From Bacillota bacterium (lineage in GTDB: Bacteria; Bacillota; Clostridia; DSM-8532): 64,000 nucleotides of DNA. The DNA lies in contig JAEZJF010000015.1 of assembly GCA_023415825.1 (NCBI GenBank), forward strand, positions 62,001-126,000, given 5' to 3'. The notes under the pieces were generated by a model. The model did not search any database and was not told the DNA's origin. It saw only the letters and a program-made list of their open reading frames with translations. The stretch's first letter is position 1. Every line of letters begins with the position of its first letter. The translations under genes and the position numbers were made by a program. Below are positions 9,365 through 18,035 of this stretch, in pieces.

Positions 9365-9422
9365 AAAGCAATCCTTGTTGTTTCACAATAAGTTGGCAGG
9401 CTAAAATTGAATAGCGTCATAA

Positions 9423-9470
9423 AGCAGACAGCGGTCAGCAAAATCCAAAAACCTAGCTGCCTGCTTTTTT
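9423..9470 (+). terminator. Intrinsic terminator after the SLH protein
   Basis: AGCAGACAGC (9423-9432) pairs with GCTGCCTGCT (9456-9465) with one mismatch, followed by six T (9465-9470). Confidence 0.75.
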
Positions 9471-9510
9471 AACGCCTCATTGCTTACCCTGTATGAAACC
9501 AAAACGTCTT

Positions 9511-9538
9511 TTTACAGCAGAATCAAATATGGTATCAT
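9511..9538 (+). promoter_or_regulatory. Probable sigma-A promoter of the second two-component operon
   Basis: TTTACA (9511-9516), 16-nt spacer, TATCAT (9533-9538), 38 nt before the regulator start. The rest of the 9471-9576 gap shows nothing else. Confidence 0.45.
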
Positions 9539-9576
9539 GAAATAAATGGTTGCTAATAAATTTCTGAAGGTGCGGG

Positions 9577-10260
9577 ATGAATGAAAAGATTCTGGTCGTA
9601 GAGGATGAAAAGAGTATCGCTGATGCCGTTTGCTATGCATTACGAAGAGAAGGCTATACGGCAGAAGCTTCTTACGACGGTGAAGAGGCCTTGAGGAAGT
9701 TTTCTCAGTTTAAGCCCCATGCACTTATTCTTGATGTGATGCTACCGGGAATTGACGGCTACGGTATTCTGAGGAAGCTGGAAAATAGGAGTAATGTGGG
9801 CATTATCATGCTGACGGCAAAAGAGGATATTGTAAACAAGGTGCTGGGACTGGAATTGGGAGCTGATGACTATATTACAAAACCTTTCGACATGAGAGAG
9901 CTTCTCGCGCGTCTTAAATCATTATTAAGACGGGTGCAAAAGAAAACTGAGGATGAGGAAAAGACTGAAATCCGTCTTGGAGGACTTGCCCTTTATCTAA
10001 AGCAGAGAAAGGCTGTTGCAGGAGATCACACCCTTGATTTGACACCAAAGGAATTTGAACTCCTGGCTCTTTTGGTTTCTCATACTGAACGGGTTTATTC
10101 GAGAGATCAGCTACTGGATCTCATATGGGGTATGGAATATATAGGAGGGACCAGAACCGTCGATATTCATATTCAAAGGCTGAGAAAAAAACTGGGCCCG
10201 GATTGCAGTGATATTTTGCAGACGGTTCACGGTGTAGGCTATAAGGCTTCAGGAGGGTAA
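9577..10260 (+). CDS. OmpR/PhoB-family response regulator
   Basis: A 227-residue regulator. The receiver has Asp53 in LILDVMLPGIDG, the acidic pair VEDE and the switch residues MLTAKE and ITKPFD. The winged-helix effector has LTPKEFELLALL, RTVDIHIQRLRKKL and VHGVGYKA. It is followed after one base by a histidine kinase gene and then a lipoprotein gene, forming a three-gene operon. Its sequence differs clearly from the regulator at 2649, so the two systems are independent and not a local duplication. No TTTACA direct repeats are seen here. Confidence 0.95.
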   Translation: MNEKILVVEDEKSIADAVCYALRREGYTAEASYDGEEALRKFSQFKPHALILDVMLPGIDGYGILRKLENRSNVGIIMLTAKEDIVNKVLGLELGADDYITKPFDMRELLARLKSLLRRVQKKTEDEEKTEIRLGGLALYLKQRKAVAGDHTLDLTPKEFELLALLVSHTERVYSRDQLLDLIWGMEYIGGTRTVDIHIQRLRKKLGPDCSDILQTVHGVGYKASGG

Positions 10261-10261
10261 T

Positions 10262-11725
10262 GTGAGAATCAGCATTAAGTTTAAATTTAGTGTTTTTCTG
10301 GCAACCCTTTTGCTTTTCACAGTAACCCTATTAAGCTTACTTATCCTTGATGGTATAAAAAAAGACCAGCAGCTGCAATATGAAGAGTTTTTAGCACAGC
10401 AAGCCAGAACGGCCAATCTCTATTTTATTCAGTCTGCTTTGACTGAAGCTGCCTTGACACCCGATGCCTTTTTAAAGTCCAAAGGACAGGAAATTTCAAA
10501 ACAGCTTGGTATGATAAGCGGGCAGTTGGTTGTTTTATACGATAAAAACGGAAAAAAAGTTGGTGAATCCATACCTGAAAGCAAAAATACTGATCTTGAA
10601 GGCGTACTAGCTTATGCACTGAAAAACAACATAGCTTATCAGGTGGAAAACGATTCTCTCTATTATATGTATCCTTTAACGATAGGGGATCAACAGCTGG
10701 GGGTTATCCAACTCTATTATTCCTTAGCAAGGAATCTTGAATTCTATCATTATATCAAAATGCTCTTCATAACAATTGGCGCGGTTGTTTTTATTTTAAG
10801 CTTCATCCTTGGATATTTTTATTTCAATGCCTTTGCCAATGGTATTATGAGGCTTCGAAATATGACGGACCAAATTAAAAAGGGCCAATATGATATAAAA
10901 GTCCTGAAACGCAGGGATGAGCTTGGACAACTGAGTGAAGGCATTTATCATATGAGCGGGCAGATCAGGAAAACCATCGGAGATATGGAAAGTGAACAAA
11001 AAAAGCTTACCTTGGCAGTTCAAAAGCTATCAGCCCTTGAAAAACAGCAGAAACAGTTTATCGGGAATGTGACCCATGAGTTTAAAACACCCTTGACATC
11101 GGTCAAAGCCTATCTTGATCTTTTGGAAATGTACCCGGATGATCCTGAATTGCCGAAAACCGCAATCTCAAGCATAAAAGCAGAATCGGAGCGACTTTAT
11201 GAAATGGTTGATAAAGTCTTACAATTATCAGCCCTGGAAAAATACGACTTTGAATACAATATGGAAAAGATTGATGTGAAGGAGACAATCCTTCAAATTT
11301 GCGGCAGTCTGAAAGGAAAGCTGGATAAGTTCGGCATTAAATTGGAAGCTGACTTGAAAGAGGCTTATATTGAGGCTGATCGGGACAGTATGGCCATTAT
11401 ACTTGTCAACCTTTTGGATAATGCCGTTAAATACAACAAAGCAGACGGCAGTATCCTTGTGAAGAGTTTTTCAAAGGATTCCCGAGTATATATTGAGATC
11501 AGCGATACAGGTATCGGCATGCCCGAAGAGACCGGGGAGAAGATTTTCGAACCTTTCTACACTGTGGATAAAAACAGAGCCAGGCAAAATGGCGGTGCCG
11601 GTTTGGGCTTGTCTTTGGTCAAAAAGCTTACTGAAAAGCAGAGAGGGTCTATCGCGCTTGTTAAAACCGGTCCTGAGGGATCAACCTTCCTTTTGGAATT
11701 CCCCTCGTTCATAAAAGAGAGATGA
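10262..11725 (+). CDS. Sensor histidine kinase with extracellular sensor domain
   Basis: A 487-residue kinase with GTG start behind GGAGGG. TM1 is at about 9-30, an extracellular sensor at 31-163 and TM2 at about 165-190. HAMP (191-245) and a short coiled coil lead to the phosphotransfer domain with His272 in NVTHEFKTPLTS. The ATPase domain has NLLDNAVKYN, DTGIGMPEE and GAGLGLSLVK. The extracellular region has a PAS-like (PhoR/CitA-type) size. It forms an operon with the regulator upstream and the TolB-like lipoprotein downstream, which could act as an accessory sensor; that is inference. Confidence 0.94.
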   Translation: MRISIKFKFSVFLATLLLFTVTLLSLLILDGIKKDQQLQYEEFLAQQARTANLYFIQSALTEAALTPDAFLKSKGQEISKQLGMISGQLVVLYDKNGKKVGESIPESKNTDLEGVLAYALKNNIAYQVENDSLYYMYPLTIGDQQLGVIQLYYSLARNLEFYHYIKMLFITIGAVVFILSFILGYFYFNAFANGIMRLRNMTDQIKKGQYDIKVLKRRDELGQLSEGIYHMSGQIRKTIGDMESEQKKLTLAVQKLSALEKQQKQFIGNVTHEFKTPLTSVKAYLDLLEMYPDDPELPKTAISSIKAESERLYEMVDKVLQLSALEKYDFEYNMEKIDVKETILQICGSLKGKLDKFGIKLEADLKEAYIEADRDSMAIILVNLLDNAVKYNKADGSILVKSFSKDSRVYIEISDTGIGMPEETGEKIFEPFYTVDKNRARQNGGAGLGLSLVKKLTEKQRGSIALVKTGPEGSTFLLEFPSFIKER

Positions 11726-11805
11726 AAAAGTTTACAATTTTGAAACAATTCTTTATATTTTGGATACAAAACTTCAGTATGATAGAAAGCAAGGAGGCGA
11801 TTAAG

Positions 11806-12912
11806 ATGAAAAAAAGATTATGGATAAAAACCGCGTCGATCTTGTGTGTAACACTGTCTCTTGCTGCCTGTAGTGCTGATAAGGAAGAGAATAGAACAGT
11901 AATAAAAGAACCTGGAAAAACCATAACCATCATCGAGAATGATAACAAGAATGTTTTTGAAAGCGATATTTCGGTTGAAAAAATCGATAAATATGAAGGA
12001 ATGGAAATTTCCGATTGGCTTGATGAGGAAACGGTTATTGTTTCAAAGGAGAATAATACCCTAGAAAAAATGAGTTTGCTGGAGCTGTCGGAATATTATC
12101 CGAGAAGCCTGTATTTGTACAATTTGAACACAAAGGAATATAAACTGATAAAAGAGCGTAAGAATGATTTCATTGGAGGAGCAAAATTCTCGCCCGATAA
12201 AAAGCATCTCACCTACTATCTTTATTCATTCTTTGGTGACCCCGCTCATTTTGTTATGAACATGGATTCCCTGAAAGAGTTTGGCCTTCATGGAGAAGTT
12301 ATTGGGGGTGCTCATACAGCCAATTGGTCGGATAATGAAACTGTAATGGGAGCCTCTTTTGGAGGCGCTTATTTAGCCAATGTTTCAGGGAAAATTTCAA
12401 TTATTGATGATCTTAAAGGTGAATCGGTTTTTAACATTGAAAAAATGCAGGATAAAATTTACTATATCACCATCAATACGGATTCCCTTGAGCTCCATAT
12501 GCTTAATCTGGCTACAAAGGAAAAGAAGAATCTGAATAAGGAAAATGTCGAGGCCGTTATTCCCTCACCCGACAGGGATCAAATGCTTATGATTCAGTCA
12601 GCAGGCTCACAAAGAGCTTTGATCCTTAGCGATACCGAGGGCAACACAATAAAAACCATTGCTGAGGGAACTGATATCTCAGGAGCTTCGTGGTCGCCGG
12701 ATCAGAGAATGATTGCCTATAATCTTAAATCCGTCGTTAACGGTACGACAAGCAGTGGACTGTATATTTATGATATGCTGACGGGCAAGTCTACCCAAAT
12801 TGCTGTTAATCTATCAAATGCAGCAATCAGTTGGAGCCCGTCGGGCAAAAAGATAGCTTTTACCGAATTGATAGAAATGAATTATAGCAGCAGTATCATC
12901 TATTTAAAGTAA
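11806..12912 (+). CDS. Lipoprotein with WD40/TolB-like propeller repeats
   Basis: A 368-residue lipoprotein. The ATG at 11806 lies behind AGGAGG and gives a lipoprotein signal, MKKRLWIK then a hydrophobic core ending at LSLAAC, where the Cys is the lipidated residue. The longest frame, beginning inside the kinase gene, lacks both. The mature part has recurring strands of the TolB/DPP-IV propeller type: FSPDKKHLTYYL, WSPDQRMIAYNL and WSPSGKKIAFTE. No enzyme motif is seen. It is third in the operon with the second two-component system, which suggests an extracytoplasmic partner for the kinase or a regulated surface protein. Confidence 0.85.
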   Translation: MKKRLWIKTASILCVTLSLAACSADKEENRTVIKEPGKTITIIENDNKNVFESDISVEKIDKYEGMEISDWLDEETVIVSKENNTLEKMSLLELSEYYPRSLYLYNLNTKEYKLIKERKNDFIGGAKFSPDKKHLTYYLYSFFGDPAHFVMNMDSLKEFGLHGEVIGGAHTANWSDNETVMGASFGGAYLANVSGKISIIDDLKGESVFNIEKMQDKIYYITINTDSLELHMLNLATKEKKNLNKENVEAVIPSPDRDQMLMIQSAGSQRALILSDTEGNTIKTIAEGTDISGASWSPDQRMIAYNLKSVVNGTTSSGLYIYDMLTGKSTQIAVNLSNAAISWSPSGKKIAFTELIEMNYSSSIIYLK

Positions 12913-12930
12913 TAGGGTTATCTCTATACC

Positions 12931-12964
12931 AAGGGAGGAACAGAAATCATTCTGTTCCTCCCTT
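12931..12964. terminator. Strong hairpin between convergent genes
   Basis: A perfect 15-bp stem (12931-12945 with 12950-12964, arms AAGGGAGGAACAGAA and its complement) with a 4-nt loop lies between the lipoprotein gene (+) and the oxidase gene (-). There is no clear T run on either side, so it may work as a bidirectional terminator of low efficiency or as a 3' end stabiliser. Confidence 0.65.
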
Positions 12965-12993
12965 GCACATCCATCTTGTACTCAAATTATCTT

Positions 12994-14580
12994 TTAGCAG
13001 CCGTACTTATCTTCTTCATAACATTCTTTTTTACACTTCTTTTGTGTGACATCAAAGGGGCGCATCATATCATGATCCTCGTGCTCCAATATGTGGCAGT
13101 GGTACACGTATCTGCCTGTATAGGGCCCAAACCGCATAATCAAACGAGTTACGAATCCAGGATAGGCCTGAACCACATCCTTCCATCCCCGTTCATTTGC
13201 AGAAGGGGGCTCTGGCTCATTGGTAAATCTTAACTGTCCTGTTTGATTAAACGCAACAGTATCGAGGGGAATCCGATCAAGTATCTGAAATTGAATTTGA
13301 TGTATATGAATGGGGTGTACGCCAAGTCCCGTGTTTATAATTCTCCAGGATTCTACCTCGCCCACGACCGGATCCTCTTTAATGCCATCCATATATTCAT
13401 GATTATTCAATAAGAACAGGAGCCGATTGAAGTCATCTGTTGTAACATTAATAGTTATGTCCCTTGTTTTGGTTATGTCACATTCTTCAATTCTCTTGAT
13501 GGTGCTTAAGAATTGTGGTACGGTGCTTGTGTCTGTTGTTCCCGGTTGTCTTTCCTTAACCCTGAATTGCATGATAAGTCCATCAGTTGCCGGATCTGGC
13601 TCAGCACCAAAGTCAAAGGGGGTTCTGGCTGTATTGGTTAGTGTAATTTGTGTGCCCACGGGCTGGTCTGTAAAATCGACAATGACATCAAAACGTTCAG
13701 ATGGTGCTATTATGATTTCATCCAATCGCACAGGCCTCTGGAGCAAGCCACCATCCGAGCCGATCTGTATGAATTGTTGCCCCGATGTAAGCTTCATACG
13801 ATAGAATCTTTCGTTTGATGCGTTAAGAATGCGGAACCGGTATTTTCTCTGCTCAACTTCAAGGTAGGGCCAGGCTTTTCCGTTTACTATAATTGTATCT
13901 CCTGAAAAACCCGGGGTAATGGAAACATTGGGGAAAGTGGGTGGGGGATTTTGGACATTGGTAGGATAGAAAAGGGAACCTTCTTCATTAAAGGTCTTGT
14001 CCTGAATAATCAAAGGTATCTCGAAAATACCGGAAGGCAGATTCAGCGCACGCTCCTGCTCCGATCGGATGATGTACATTCCGGCAAGTCCTGCGTATAC
14101 ATTCAAGCGGGTGATGCCAAGGGCATGATCGTGGTACCAGAGTGCCGTTGCACGCTGATTATTGGGATAATGGTAAACCTTTTGAGTAAAACGCGGGCCA
14201 CATTGTTCAAAATCGTGAGAAAACCAGGCGTCGGGATAACCGTCGCTCTCAGGTTCAACTTCTGCTCCGTGCAGGTGGACAACAGTTCTTACCTCTGGTC
14301 CGTGACCGGAACCATGCAGCGTTCGGTCAACCGGCAAAAAATGCTCGTCAGGCAAGTCGTTCATCCACATGACATGGGCGCTTTCACCTTGTTCTACCTC
14401 TATGGTCGGTCCGGGAACTTGTCCTTCATATCCCCATACTTTCGTTTCTGAAAGGCTGCTATGGAACTGGTGGAAAAACTGCTCCATCCTAACTTCATAA
14501 TAGGTGCTATTTTTACATCTTTCCTTAGGCTGTAATACCCTCGGAATAGGAAGGGCATCAATAAAGGGGGTGAGACTCAT
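12994..14580 (-). CDS. cotA: Multicopper oxidase, CotA-like spore coat laccase
   Basis: A 528-residue three-cupredoxin-domain oxidase, the size of Bacillus CotA (about 513). All copper ligands are present: HLHG (102-105), WYHDHA (148-153), HPIHIHQIQF (domain 3), and HCHILEHEDHDMM (494-506), whose Cys is the type 1 ligand and whose Met is axial. It oxidises phenolic or bilirubin-like substrates, or metal ions, with reduction of O2 to water. There is no signal peptide, as expected for a coat protein. The start has GGAGG. The C-terminus has an added Cys/Lys-rich tail (KKCKKECYEEDKYGC) not part of the catalytic fold, perhaps for cross-linking in the coat. It lies downstream of an L,D-transpeptidase gene on the same strand, 62 bp apart. 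Confidence 0.93.
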   Translation of the reverse strand: MSLTPFIDALPIPRVLQPKERCKNSTYYEVRMEQFFHQFHSSLSETKVWGYEGQVPGPTIEVEQGESAHVMWMNDLPDEHFLPVDRTLHGSGHGPEVRTVVHLHGAEVEPESDGYPDAWFSHDFEQCGPRFTQKVYHYPNNQRATALWYHDHALGITRLNVYAGLAGMYIIRSEQERALNLPSGIFEIPLIIQDKTFNEEGSLFYPTNVQNPPPTFPNVSITPGFSGDTIIVNGKAWPYLEVEQRKYRFRILNASNERFYRMKLTSGQQFIQIGSDGGLLQRPVRLDEIIIAPSERFDVIVDFTDQPVGTQITLTNTARTPFDFGAEPDPATDGLIMQFRVKERQPGTTDTSTVPQFLSTIKRIEECDITKTRDITINVTTDDFNRLLFLLNNHEYMDGIKEDPVVGEVESWRIINTGLGVHPIHIHQIQFQILDRIPLDTVAFNQTGQLRFTNEPEPPSANERGWKDVVQAYPGFVTRLIMRFGPYTGRYVYHCHILEHEDHDMMRPFDVTQKKCKKECYEEDKYGC

Positions 14581-14642
14581 AATTTACCTCCAATGCATGT
14601 CTTATTATTACATAATATGCAAGACGGCAAGAGAGGGTGTAC

Positions 14643-15356
14643 TTATTCGAACTCACTGAAACCCATGGCGTTATAATCCTCTACAGTAATGGTATGTTTT
14701 ATTTTAAGATTGTGGTCTTGCTGAAATTTATTTAAGGCTTCTTTCAAGTCATCCTCATAGATGCCTGATTCATACCCTTTAAAATAATCAAGCTCTTTAA
14801 GCCTTGTCTGTATAGCCAATACATCGGCGCCTCTGTCTCCGGGCGTTAGTTTTCTGAACCCTGTTCCAAAAGGCCCGAAAGGTCCATTTCTTATCAGTAC
14901 CGTAGTATTGATGGGGACAAGATCATACAGTTCCTTAATGTCCCTGTTGAACATACGGATACAGCCATGGCTGGCAGATCGCCCAATGGAGCTTTCTTTT
15001 AATGTCCCATGTATGCCATAATTTCCCCACTTGACATTCAAGCCCAACCATCGGCCACCGAATTCTTCGTCCCAGTGCCCCTTGCTGACAATTTTCCATT
15101 TTCCAATGGGGGATGGCCATCCGGTCTTGCCTGAAGCAATGGGATACTGTTTGATGCAATTTCCGTTTTCATACAAATATAGCTTTTTGTCCTCTATTTC
15201 AATTAGAATGATATACTCCGGCAGATCATTTGTTGTATGCTTTGCATGACTTTTTCGTTTGATTATTAAGCCGGTGCTGCCGGCAAATAAAAGGGAAAAT
15301 GTAATGAGGAATGCTAGAATCAAAAATAGGCTCTTCTTCTTAATTATTATAAACAT
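14643..15356 (-). CDS. L,D-transpeptidase (YkuD) with peptidoglycan-binding domain
   Basis: A 237-residue envelope enzyme. One N-terminal membrane/signal segment (about 9-32) precedes a YkuD catalytic domain (about 48-155) with the motif IHGT (His116) and SHGCIRM, where Cys132 is the nucleophile. A peptidoglycan-binding type 1 domain follows (about 170-235; LTPGDRGADVLAIQTRLKELDYF). The domain order (catalytic then binding) is the reverse of many family members. It makes 3-3 cross-links or attaches proteins to peptidoglycan. The ribosome site at this ATG is weak (GCCGGA), but no better in-frame start precedes the membrane segment. It may share a transcript with the downstream oxidase. Confidence 0.9.
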   Translation of the reverse strand: MFIIIKKKSLFLILAFLITFSLLFAGSTGLIIKRKSHAKHTTNDLPEYIILIEIEDKKLYLYENGNCIKQYPIASGKTGWPSPIGKWKIVSKGHWDEEFGGRWLGLNVKWGNYGIHGTLKESSIGRSASHGCIRMFNRDIKELYDLVPINTTVLIRNGPFGPFGTGFRKLTPGDRGADVLAIQTRLKELDYFKGYESGIYEDDLKEALNKFQQDHNLKIKHTITVEDYNAMGFSEFE

Positions 15357-15433
15357 TCCGGCATCTATCTTTCATTCGTTTTTGCTCTTGCATAAATATA
15401 TTCAATTTGTTACGCTCAGAGTATAGGAACCTG

Positions 15434-15465
15434 ACCCACTTGCGAAATTAATATTTCGAGCGGGT
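15434..15465. repeat. Bulged-hairpin repeat, copy 1
   Basis: Layout: ACCC-A-CT, a 2-nt TG bulge, CGAAAT, loop TAAT, ATTTCG, AG-C-GGGT. The same plan (outer stem ACCC/GGGT, 2-nt bulge on the 5' side only, inner CGAAAT/ATTTCG stem) recurs at 25048 and 26360. Here one outer pair (A/C) is mismatched. It lies between divergent genes (L,D-transpeptidase and a DUF2461 gene). There is no T run, so it is not a plain terminator. Confidence 0.6.
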
Positions 15466-15571
15466 GCCCCAGAACCTTGTTACTTCGTAATACTTTCTGT
15501 GCGTTTGGTTTTAAGCCGGTATAGAAGGTTAAACAAGACGGAATAGATTAAGCAAAATGATGGAGGACGCT

Positions 15572-16243
15572 ATGAGCTATGATGGATTAACCATCGATGC
15601 ATTGAAATTTCTTTTTGAAAACAGAATGAACAATAGCAAGGAGTGGTATGAAAGCCATAAAGACAAATACAGAGAGCTGGTATATGAACCGTTTGTAGAA
15701 CTAATCAAGGAATTATCTCCGATAATGTCGGAAATCGACAGCCAGATCTTAACTGTTCCTTCAAAGCTTATTTCAAGAGTTCGAAGAGACACGCGCTTTA
15801 CAAAAGACAAGACCTTGTATAGAGATAATGTCTGGCTCGTTTTTTTGCGGGATAAATCCAAAATGTCATCCTCACCCTGTTTTTGGTTTGGAATAAGCCA
15901 GGAAGGATCTAGCTACGGTATAGGCTACTATGGTGCAGAACCGGGATCAATGGCCAATATGCGGGAATTAATCATAAGCGGGCATCCTGCTTATTTAAAG
16001 GCATTGGAATGCTATGAATCCCAAAACGAATTTATTATTGGTGGAGAAATGTACAAAAAAAGCCGTTTCCCCGACCAGCCGGAAAATATCCGATCCTGGC
16101 TGGACAGAAAGAATATATTCTTTGAATGTGTTCAGAATGATTTTAATCTTGCATTTTCAAAGGAACTGCCGGAAATACTGAAAAAAAGCTATATGAAGCT
16201 AAAGCCCATATACGATTTTCTTTTATGGGTAGAATCATGCTAG
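15572..16243 (+). CDS. DUF2461 family protein
   Basis: A 223-residue cytosolic protein of the DUF2461 (TIGR02453) family. Typical features are the opening DALKFLFENRMNNSKEWYESHK, here split by family-conserved Asn-Asn/Trp, then SRVRRDTRFTKDKTLYRDN and later FWFGIS. The ATG at 15572 has GGAGG seven bases upstream; the longer frame begins five codons earlier inside the ribosome site. Function of the family is unknown. It begins a run of small conserved genes (DUF1801-like, tautomerase) on the same strand with gaps of 10-25 bp, so they are probably one operon. Confidence 0.88.
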   Translation: MSYDGLTIDALKFLFENRMNNSKEWYESHKDKYRELVYEPFVELIKELSPIMSEIDSQILTVPSKLISRVRRDTRFTKDKTLYRDNVWLVFLRDKSKMSSSPCFWFGISQEGSSYGIGYYGAEPGSMANMRELIISGHPAYLKALECYESQNEFIIGGEMYKKSRFPDQPENIRSWLDRKNIFFECVQNDFNLAFSKELPEILKKSYMKLKPIYDFLLWVESC

Positions 16244-16252
16244 GAGCAAGGA

Positions 16253-16648
16253 ATGGAAGAAAGCAAAATAAAGTCTATTGATGAGTATATTTTAAATTAT
16301 TCGTCGGACATTCAGGAAATTTTGATCAAGCTGCGAAGGATCATAAAAGAGGCTGCACCAGAAGCAGAGGAAAAAATAAGCTGGGGAATGCCTACTTTTG
16401 TGCTACATGGCAATCTGGTGCATTTTGCGGTATGTAAAAACCATATTGGCTTTTATCCGGGATCCAGTGGGGTTGAAGCCTTTATAGTGGAGTTATCGGA
16501 ATATAAGGGTACAAAGGGCTCCATTCATTTACCGCTGAATAAGCCTTTACCTTCCGAATTAATAAGCAAAATAGTCAGCTTCAGAGTGGCCGAGAATAAA
16601 AGAGATGCCGAAGCTAAATTGTTAAAGAAGAAAAAGTCAAAAGAATGA
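16253..16648 (+). CDS. DUF1801 (YdhG-like) family protein
   Basis: A 131-residue soluble protein of the YdhG/DUF1801 type. It opens with IDEYILNYSSDIQEILIKLR, contains the conserved EEKISWGMPTF and HIGFYPG motifs and ends in a lysine-rich tail (LLKKKKSKE). Families of this fold are related to the iron-chaperone frataxin-like fold, but the biochemical role is not established. It starts 10 bp after the DUF2461 gene and is followed 22 bp later by a tautomerase gene, consistent with one transcript. Confidence 0.88.
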   Translation: MEESKIKSIDEYILNYSSDIQEILIKLRRIIKEAAPEAEEKISWGMPTFVLHGNLVHFAVCKNHIGFYPGSSGVEAFIVELSEYKGTKGSIHLPLNKPLPSELISKIVSFRVAENKRDAEAKLLKKKKSKE

Positions 16649-16670
16649 ATATAAATTGGAGAATAACAAA

Positions 16671-16892
16671 ATGCCACATATTATTGTGAAGCTATATCCC
16701 GGAAGATCTGAAGAGAAAAAACAGCAGCTTACCGATAGAATCGTTAATGATGTCATGGAAGCCATCGGCTGTGAAGAAAAAAGCATTTCAGTAGCTTTTG
16801 AAGAGATTCCCAAAGAAAAGTGGACTGAAGAAGTTTATCAGCCCGATATCATCCAAAAAGAGAAGACCTTGTATAAAAAGCCGGGTTATTAA
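16671..16892 (+). CDS. 4-oxalocrotonate tautomerase-family enzyme (PptA-like)
   Basis: A 73-residue protein beginning MPHIIVKLYPG. The start at 16671 is fixed by the family: the catalytic base is the N-terminal Pro exposed after Met removal, and a GGAG lies just upstream. The pattern SISVAFEEIPKEKW and the end LYKKPGY match the PptA/YdcE type of tautomerase. The enzyme would interconvert enol and keto forms of small acids; the natural substrate is not known. It is the last gene of the small operon from 15572. Confidence 0.88.
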   Translation: MPHIIVKLYPGRSEEKKQQLTDRIVNDVMEAIGCEEKSISVAFEEIPKEKWTEEVYQPDIIQKEKTLYKKPGY

Positions 16893-16920
16893 TCTGCATA
16901 ACGGGATAGGAATGGCGGCA

Positions 16921-17301
16921 TTATTGATTGCCGTCAAATTCTATTTCATGGGCAAGTATCTCGTTTATTTTCTTCTCGATTTTGTCCAAATCAAATTGAG
17001 CTTCTTTTTTTATGCTTTTTCGGAGCATCGGGCCGATTTTTAATATGTCATCCCTTATATCCTTTAAGAGCTCCAGTGCGGCCGCTGCCTCTAATTCTTC
17101 CCTTGGAATTTCCACCATGTTGGAAAGAATTGAGTTTTCTGTCCTGGAGGCAATAAAGGGCGATTTTACCTCTTCGACATATACGACTGTTCGCCTTCCT
17201 GGCCCCCTGTCATCCTCTATAGGTTCAAGACTTATTATTTTATCTGAGCGTACAAATTTACCATACCCAAGGGGAACCATGACGTTTTCTCTTATATCCA
17301 T
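16921..17301 (-). CDS. RemA/DUF370-like protein with C-terminal helical extension
   Basis: A 126-residue protein. The first half (VPLGYGKFVRSDKIISLEPI, GRRTVVYVEE, then a segment on which bare-sequence reading suggests IASRTENSIL) resembles the DUF370/RemA-RemB fold: RemA proteins begin with a similar G(Y/F)GN-V-hydrophobic strand and have a GRRT(R/V) segment. The second half (about residues 65-126) is a charged helical region likely to form a coiled coil (LEAAAALELLKDIRDDILK). RemA proteins are DNA-binding regulators of matrix genes in Bacillus. The relationship is my reading, not a search. The ATG at 17301 is preferred over 17313 because GGGTGAT precedes it. Confidence 0.6.
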   Translation of the reverse strand: MDIRENVMVPLGYGKFVRSDKIISLEPIEDDRGPGRRTVVYVEEVKSPFIASRTENSILSNMVEIPREELEAAAALELLKDIRDDILKIGPMLRKSIKKEAQFDLDKIEKKINEILAHEIEFDGNQ

Positions 17302-17512
17302 ATTATCACCCATCTCAAAGGCTTTGGATTGTCTTATACTTTATAAAATCCAAAGTGCATGTACTAAAATATCAGGGTTAGCTTTTCCAGCCAAAGTACA
17401 AATATTCTGGAACCCAATTTTTGGGATTACTTAACAGAACCATCTATAAATAAAACTTTTTCTAATGGTTAAACTACACTATGAAAAAAGGCATTATACA
17501 TGAGGTAATCTG

Positions 17513-18004
17513 ATGGGATTGATTCTATTTATCATAGTGGTCATAGCTATTTTAACAATACTATTATTTCTGTTTGCTCTGAAAATCAAATTGATTTTTA
17601 ACTCCGACAAACCGGATATTAATATGACTCTATTATGGCTTTATCCTTTTATAAGAGTGTTCGTTACCATTGAAAATGCAATTCCGGTAATACAGGTGTA
17701 CCTGTTCAACAAATTCATTTTGAAGAAAGCAATAAAGCGGGGGATGAAAAAGCATAAGGGAATGGATATTGTAAAAATAATCAATCCGATGGATATACAT
17801 GTCAATGTTCAGTATGGGTTTAGGGATCCGTTTACAACAGGCATTGCTTGTGGAGTAATCAGTGCGGCTTCACAACTTATAAATATAGATTATGTAAATC
17901 AAATACCGGATTTTATAAGCACCAACGACTATATTTATTTAAATGCAACTGCAAAAATAAATCTTGGTTCAGCACTCATTAACTATATGAAGCCGGGGAA
18001 ATAA
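17513..18004 (+). CDS. ytfI: DUF2953 membrane protein (YtfI-like)
   Basis: A 163-residue protein with one N-terminal membrane helix (about 2-23) followed by a soluble domain of the DUF2953 family (e.g. YGFRDPFTTGIACGVISAASQ). A GAGGTAATC ribosome site precedes the ATG. The assignment is supported by the neighbour: in Bacillus the ytfI-ytfJ pair has the same order, and ytfJ (gerW) begins 31 bp downstream here. A spore-related role in the forespore is likely by association; the molecular function is unknown. Confidence 0.82.
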   Translation: MGLILFIIVVIAILTILLFLFALKIKLIFNSDKPDINMTLLWLYPFIRVFVTIENAIPVIQVYLFNKFILKKAIKRGMKKHKGMDIVKIINPMDIHVNVQYGFRDPFTTGIACGVISAASQLINIDYVNQIPDFISTNDYIYLNATAKINLGSALINYMKPGK

Positions 18005-18035
18005 TAACAAAATGCAAAATAAGGAGGAATTTCTA

